A DNA stretch of 64,000 bases, taken from Vibrio rarus. GTDB taxonomy: Bacteria > Pseudomonadota > Gammaproteobacteria > Enterobacterales > Vibrionaceae. The position numbers were made by a program, and so were the translations under genes. How positions within the stretch are numbered: the first letter of the stretch is position 1; every line of letters begins with the position of its first letter. Under the pieces are notes generated by a model. It was given only the letters and a program-made list of their open reading frames with translations, did no database searches and was not told the origin of the DNA. The stretch spans positions 558,001 through 622,000 of the forward strand of contig NZ_AP024900.1 in the NCBI RefSeq assembly GCF_024347075.1, read 5' to 3'. Shown in pieces: positions 62,712 to 64,000 of the stretch.

Positions 62712-64000
62712 ATGAATAATAAAATTAACGCGGTGACTAAAGCGGTGACTTTACTGCTAGCGACGGCATCTGCAGCAGCAAATGCCAACCTAGTGATTAC
62801 TGAATATATTGAAGGTAGCGGCAGTAATAAAGCGGTTGAAATCACTAACCTTGGTGATAGCGAAATCAATCTTGATGCGGCGAAATATGAGCTGTCACTT
62901 TATGCCAATGGTGATACAGAACCTGGAAATAGCGCGACATTAACGGGCATCTTAGCAGCAGGTAGTAGCATTGTTTATCATAACTCTGATGCGGATGATG
63001 CCTTCAAAGTAGGTTTTGAGTCTGAGGTGACTTACTTTAATGGTGATGATGCATTAGTGCTAAGCAAAGATGGTTCGCCTATTGATCGTCTCGGAAAGGT
63101 TGGTGAACGACCTTCTGGTGGCTGGACAGATGTGAACGACAGTCACTTCTCTACCACAAATAAAACTTTGCGTCGTAAAGAGACGGTTATAACGGGTGAC
63201 ACAAATATAAGTGGCGATTTCCCAGGTGATAACAATCAATGGGTGACCTTTGATGTCAACACTGCTGATGGTTTAGGTTGTCCGGGGGAAGGTGCTTGTG
63301 TTGTGCCACCGGGTGTATTGCTGATCACCGAGTATATTGAGGGTAGTGGCAATAACAAAGCGGTTGAAATTTCCAATGTGGGTGGCGATGTCATCGATTT
63401 GGATGCAGCTGAATATAATGTGCACTTATACATTAATGGAGCCGTTGACCCTAGTAACTCAGAAAAATTAACGGGTCAGTTAGATGCAGGTGAAAGTATT
63501 GTTTTTCATAACAGCAGTGCTGCTGATGAGTTTAAGATTGGCACATCATCATCTGTGACCAACTTTAACGGTGATGACGCCTTAGTGTTGTGGAAAGACG
63601 ACGAGGTGATCGACCGTATTGGTAAGGTGGGTGAAGACCCAGGTTCTGCATGGACCGATCCTACGGATGAAAATTTTTCTACGGCAAATAAAACCTTACG
63701 TCGCAAAAGCAGTGTCATTATCGGCGATAGCGATGCCAATGCCGACTTCCCCGGTGAAAATAACCAATGGTTGGTCTTTGAGCAAGATACAGCCGATGGT
63801 CTAGGTTGTATGGGGGAGGAAGCGTGCAGTGAGTTACCTCCTGCCGATCCTGAACCTGAAACGCCTTGTTCTGGTTGTGAAGAACTGACCCCTGTTGCGG
63901 ATCCCAATACCTTTGACAGCAATGTGTATTATAGCGATGTGTTAAATGGTAATTTTGATGATCCACAAGCGATGAAAAACGCCATTTCTATTGCTATTTC
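62712..64000 (+). CDS. Secreted lamin-tail/endonuclease I protein, 5' part
   Basis: An open frame of 429 codons that runs off the right edge. It has a signal peptide (MNNKINAVTKAVTLLLATASAAANA) and two tandem lamin-tail domains (about residues 27-195 and 203-372), each with ITEYIEGSG, NKAVEI, FNGDDALVL, IDRxGKVGE, NKTLRRK, FPG(D/E)NNQW and a DGLGC ending. A short Pro/Glu/Cys linker follows, then NVYYSDVLNGNFDDPQAMKN (from about 404), which looks like the start of an endonuclease I (EndA/Dns) domain. It is probably a second extracellular DNase in one unit with exeM. It could still be a nuclease of another type, because the catalytic part lies outside the window. Confidence 0.82.
   Translation, partial: MNNKINAVTKAVTLLLATASAAANANLVITEYIEGSGSNKAVEITNLGDSEINLDAAKYELSLYANGDTEPGNSATLTGILAAGSSIVYHNSDADDAFKVGFESEVTYFNGDDALVLSKDGSPIDRLGKVGERPSGGWTDVNDSHFSTTNKTLRRKETVITGDTNISGDFPGDNNQWVTFDVNTADGLGCPGEGACVVPPGVLLITEYIEGSGNNKAVEISNVGGDVIDLDAAEYNVHLYINGAVDPSNSEKLTGQLDAGESIVFHNSSAADEFKIGTSSSVTNFNGDDALVLWKDDEVIDRIGKVGEDPGSAWTDPTDENFSTANKTLRRKSSVIIGDSDANADFPGENNQWLVFEQDTADGLGCMGEEACSELPPADPEPETPCSGCEELTPVADPNTFDSNVYYSDVLNGNFDDPQAMKNAISIAI
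62790..63828 (+). repeat. Tandem coding repeat of two lamin-tail domains
   Basis: Two units, about 62790-63299 and 63318-63828, share a period near 528 bases (176 codons). Near-identical stretches include GAATATATTGAAGGTAG / GAGTATATTGAGGGTAG and AAAGCGGTTGAAAT. The duplication is clear at DNA level but diverged. Confidence 0.8.

Noticed and set aside
62790..63828. Repeat array resembling CRISPR or satellite DNA
   Set aside because: It is only two long diverged units in one reading frame that encode lamin-tail domains; there are no short direct repeats with spacers.

Overview
The window is a contiguous stretch of the main chromosome of a Gram-negative gammaproteobacterium, almost certainly a member of the Vibrionaceae. 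The evidence is the gene order (nupC, xapX, deoCABD, ytjB/serB, radA, second EF-G; recC-recB-recD / argA / mltA / tcdA-csdE / csdA-yajL-panE / ompK), the OmpK-type outer-membrane protein, and the close resemblance of the housekeeping proteins to E. coli ones at a lower GC content. I saw no rRNA, tRNA, insertion sequence or CRISPR array. Two genes are cut by the window: nupC at the left edge and a secreted nuclease at the right edge. Resemblances to named families rest on recognition of motifs, not on searches.

Layout. (1) 1-5.6 kb: nucleoside uptake and catabolism, with the end of NupC, a 56-residue XapX membrane protein, and DeoC, DeoA, DeoB and DeoD, which feed deoxyribose into glycolysis and recycle bases. 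(2) 5.6-10.9 kb: ytjB facing serB-radA, then a second elongation factor G closed by a strong terminator. (3) 11-29.3 kb: an AT-rich accessory block. It holds an O-antigen-ligase-like protein, a PAP2 phosphatase and an acyl-CoA synthetase, then a complete Tad (Flp, type IVb) pilus locus: two tiny Flp pilins, prepilin peptidase, an unusual winged-helix/AAA ATPase, CpaB, the RcpA secretin, a miniature lipoprotein, TadG, TadE, TadF, TadZ, TadA, TadB, TadC and TadD. A second WaaL/Wzy-like membrane protein abuts it in convergent orientation. (4) 29.5-36.1 kb: galM, a sodium/dicarboxylate-type symporter with a CRP site, dapD, the SOS gene yebG, and a LysR regulator divergent from a TDT-family exporter. 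(5) 36.1-53.2 kb: RecBCD, then argA (ArgR boxes), mltA, the CsdA/CsdE/TcdA sulfur-transfer and t6A-cyclisation set, a DJ-1 protein, panE and ompK.

(6) 53.5-56.8 kb: a four-gene unit of LON-domain protein, DUF4397 lipoprotein, ECF sigma factor and ChrR-type zinc/cupin anti-sigma factor. A sequence resembling the ECF11/RpoE promoter lies just upstream of its first gene, so the unit looks autoregulated. (7) 56.8-58.4 kb: an AT-rich stretch with no convincing gene, containing a 24-bp-arm inverted repeat and an orphan minus-strand terminator. (8) 58.4-64 kb: a porin, an ExeM/NucH-type secreted nuclease with a GlyGly-CTERM tail, and the start of a second secreted nuclease that carries two tandem lamin-tail domains before an endonuclease I domain. 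Together with the deo operon this would let the cell digest external DNA and use its nucleosides, although the two loci are far apart here.

The least described parts are the AAA ATPase inside the Tad operon together with the flanking glycan-polymerase-like genes, the ECF/ChrR operon with its DUF4397 and LON-domain members, and the lamin-tail nuclease pair.
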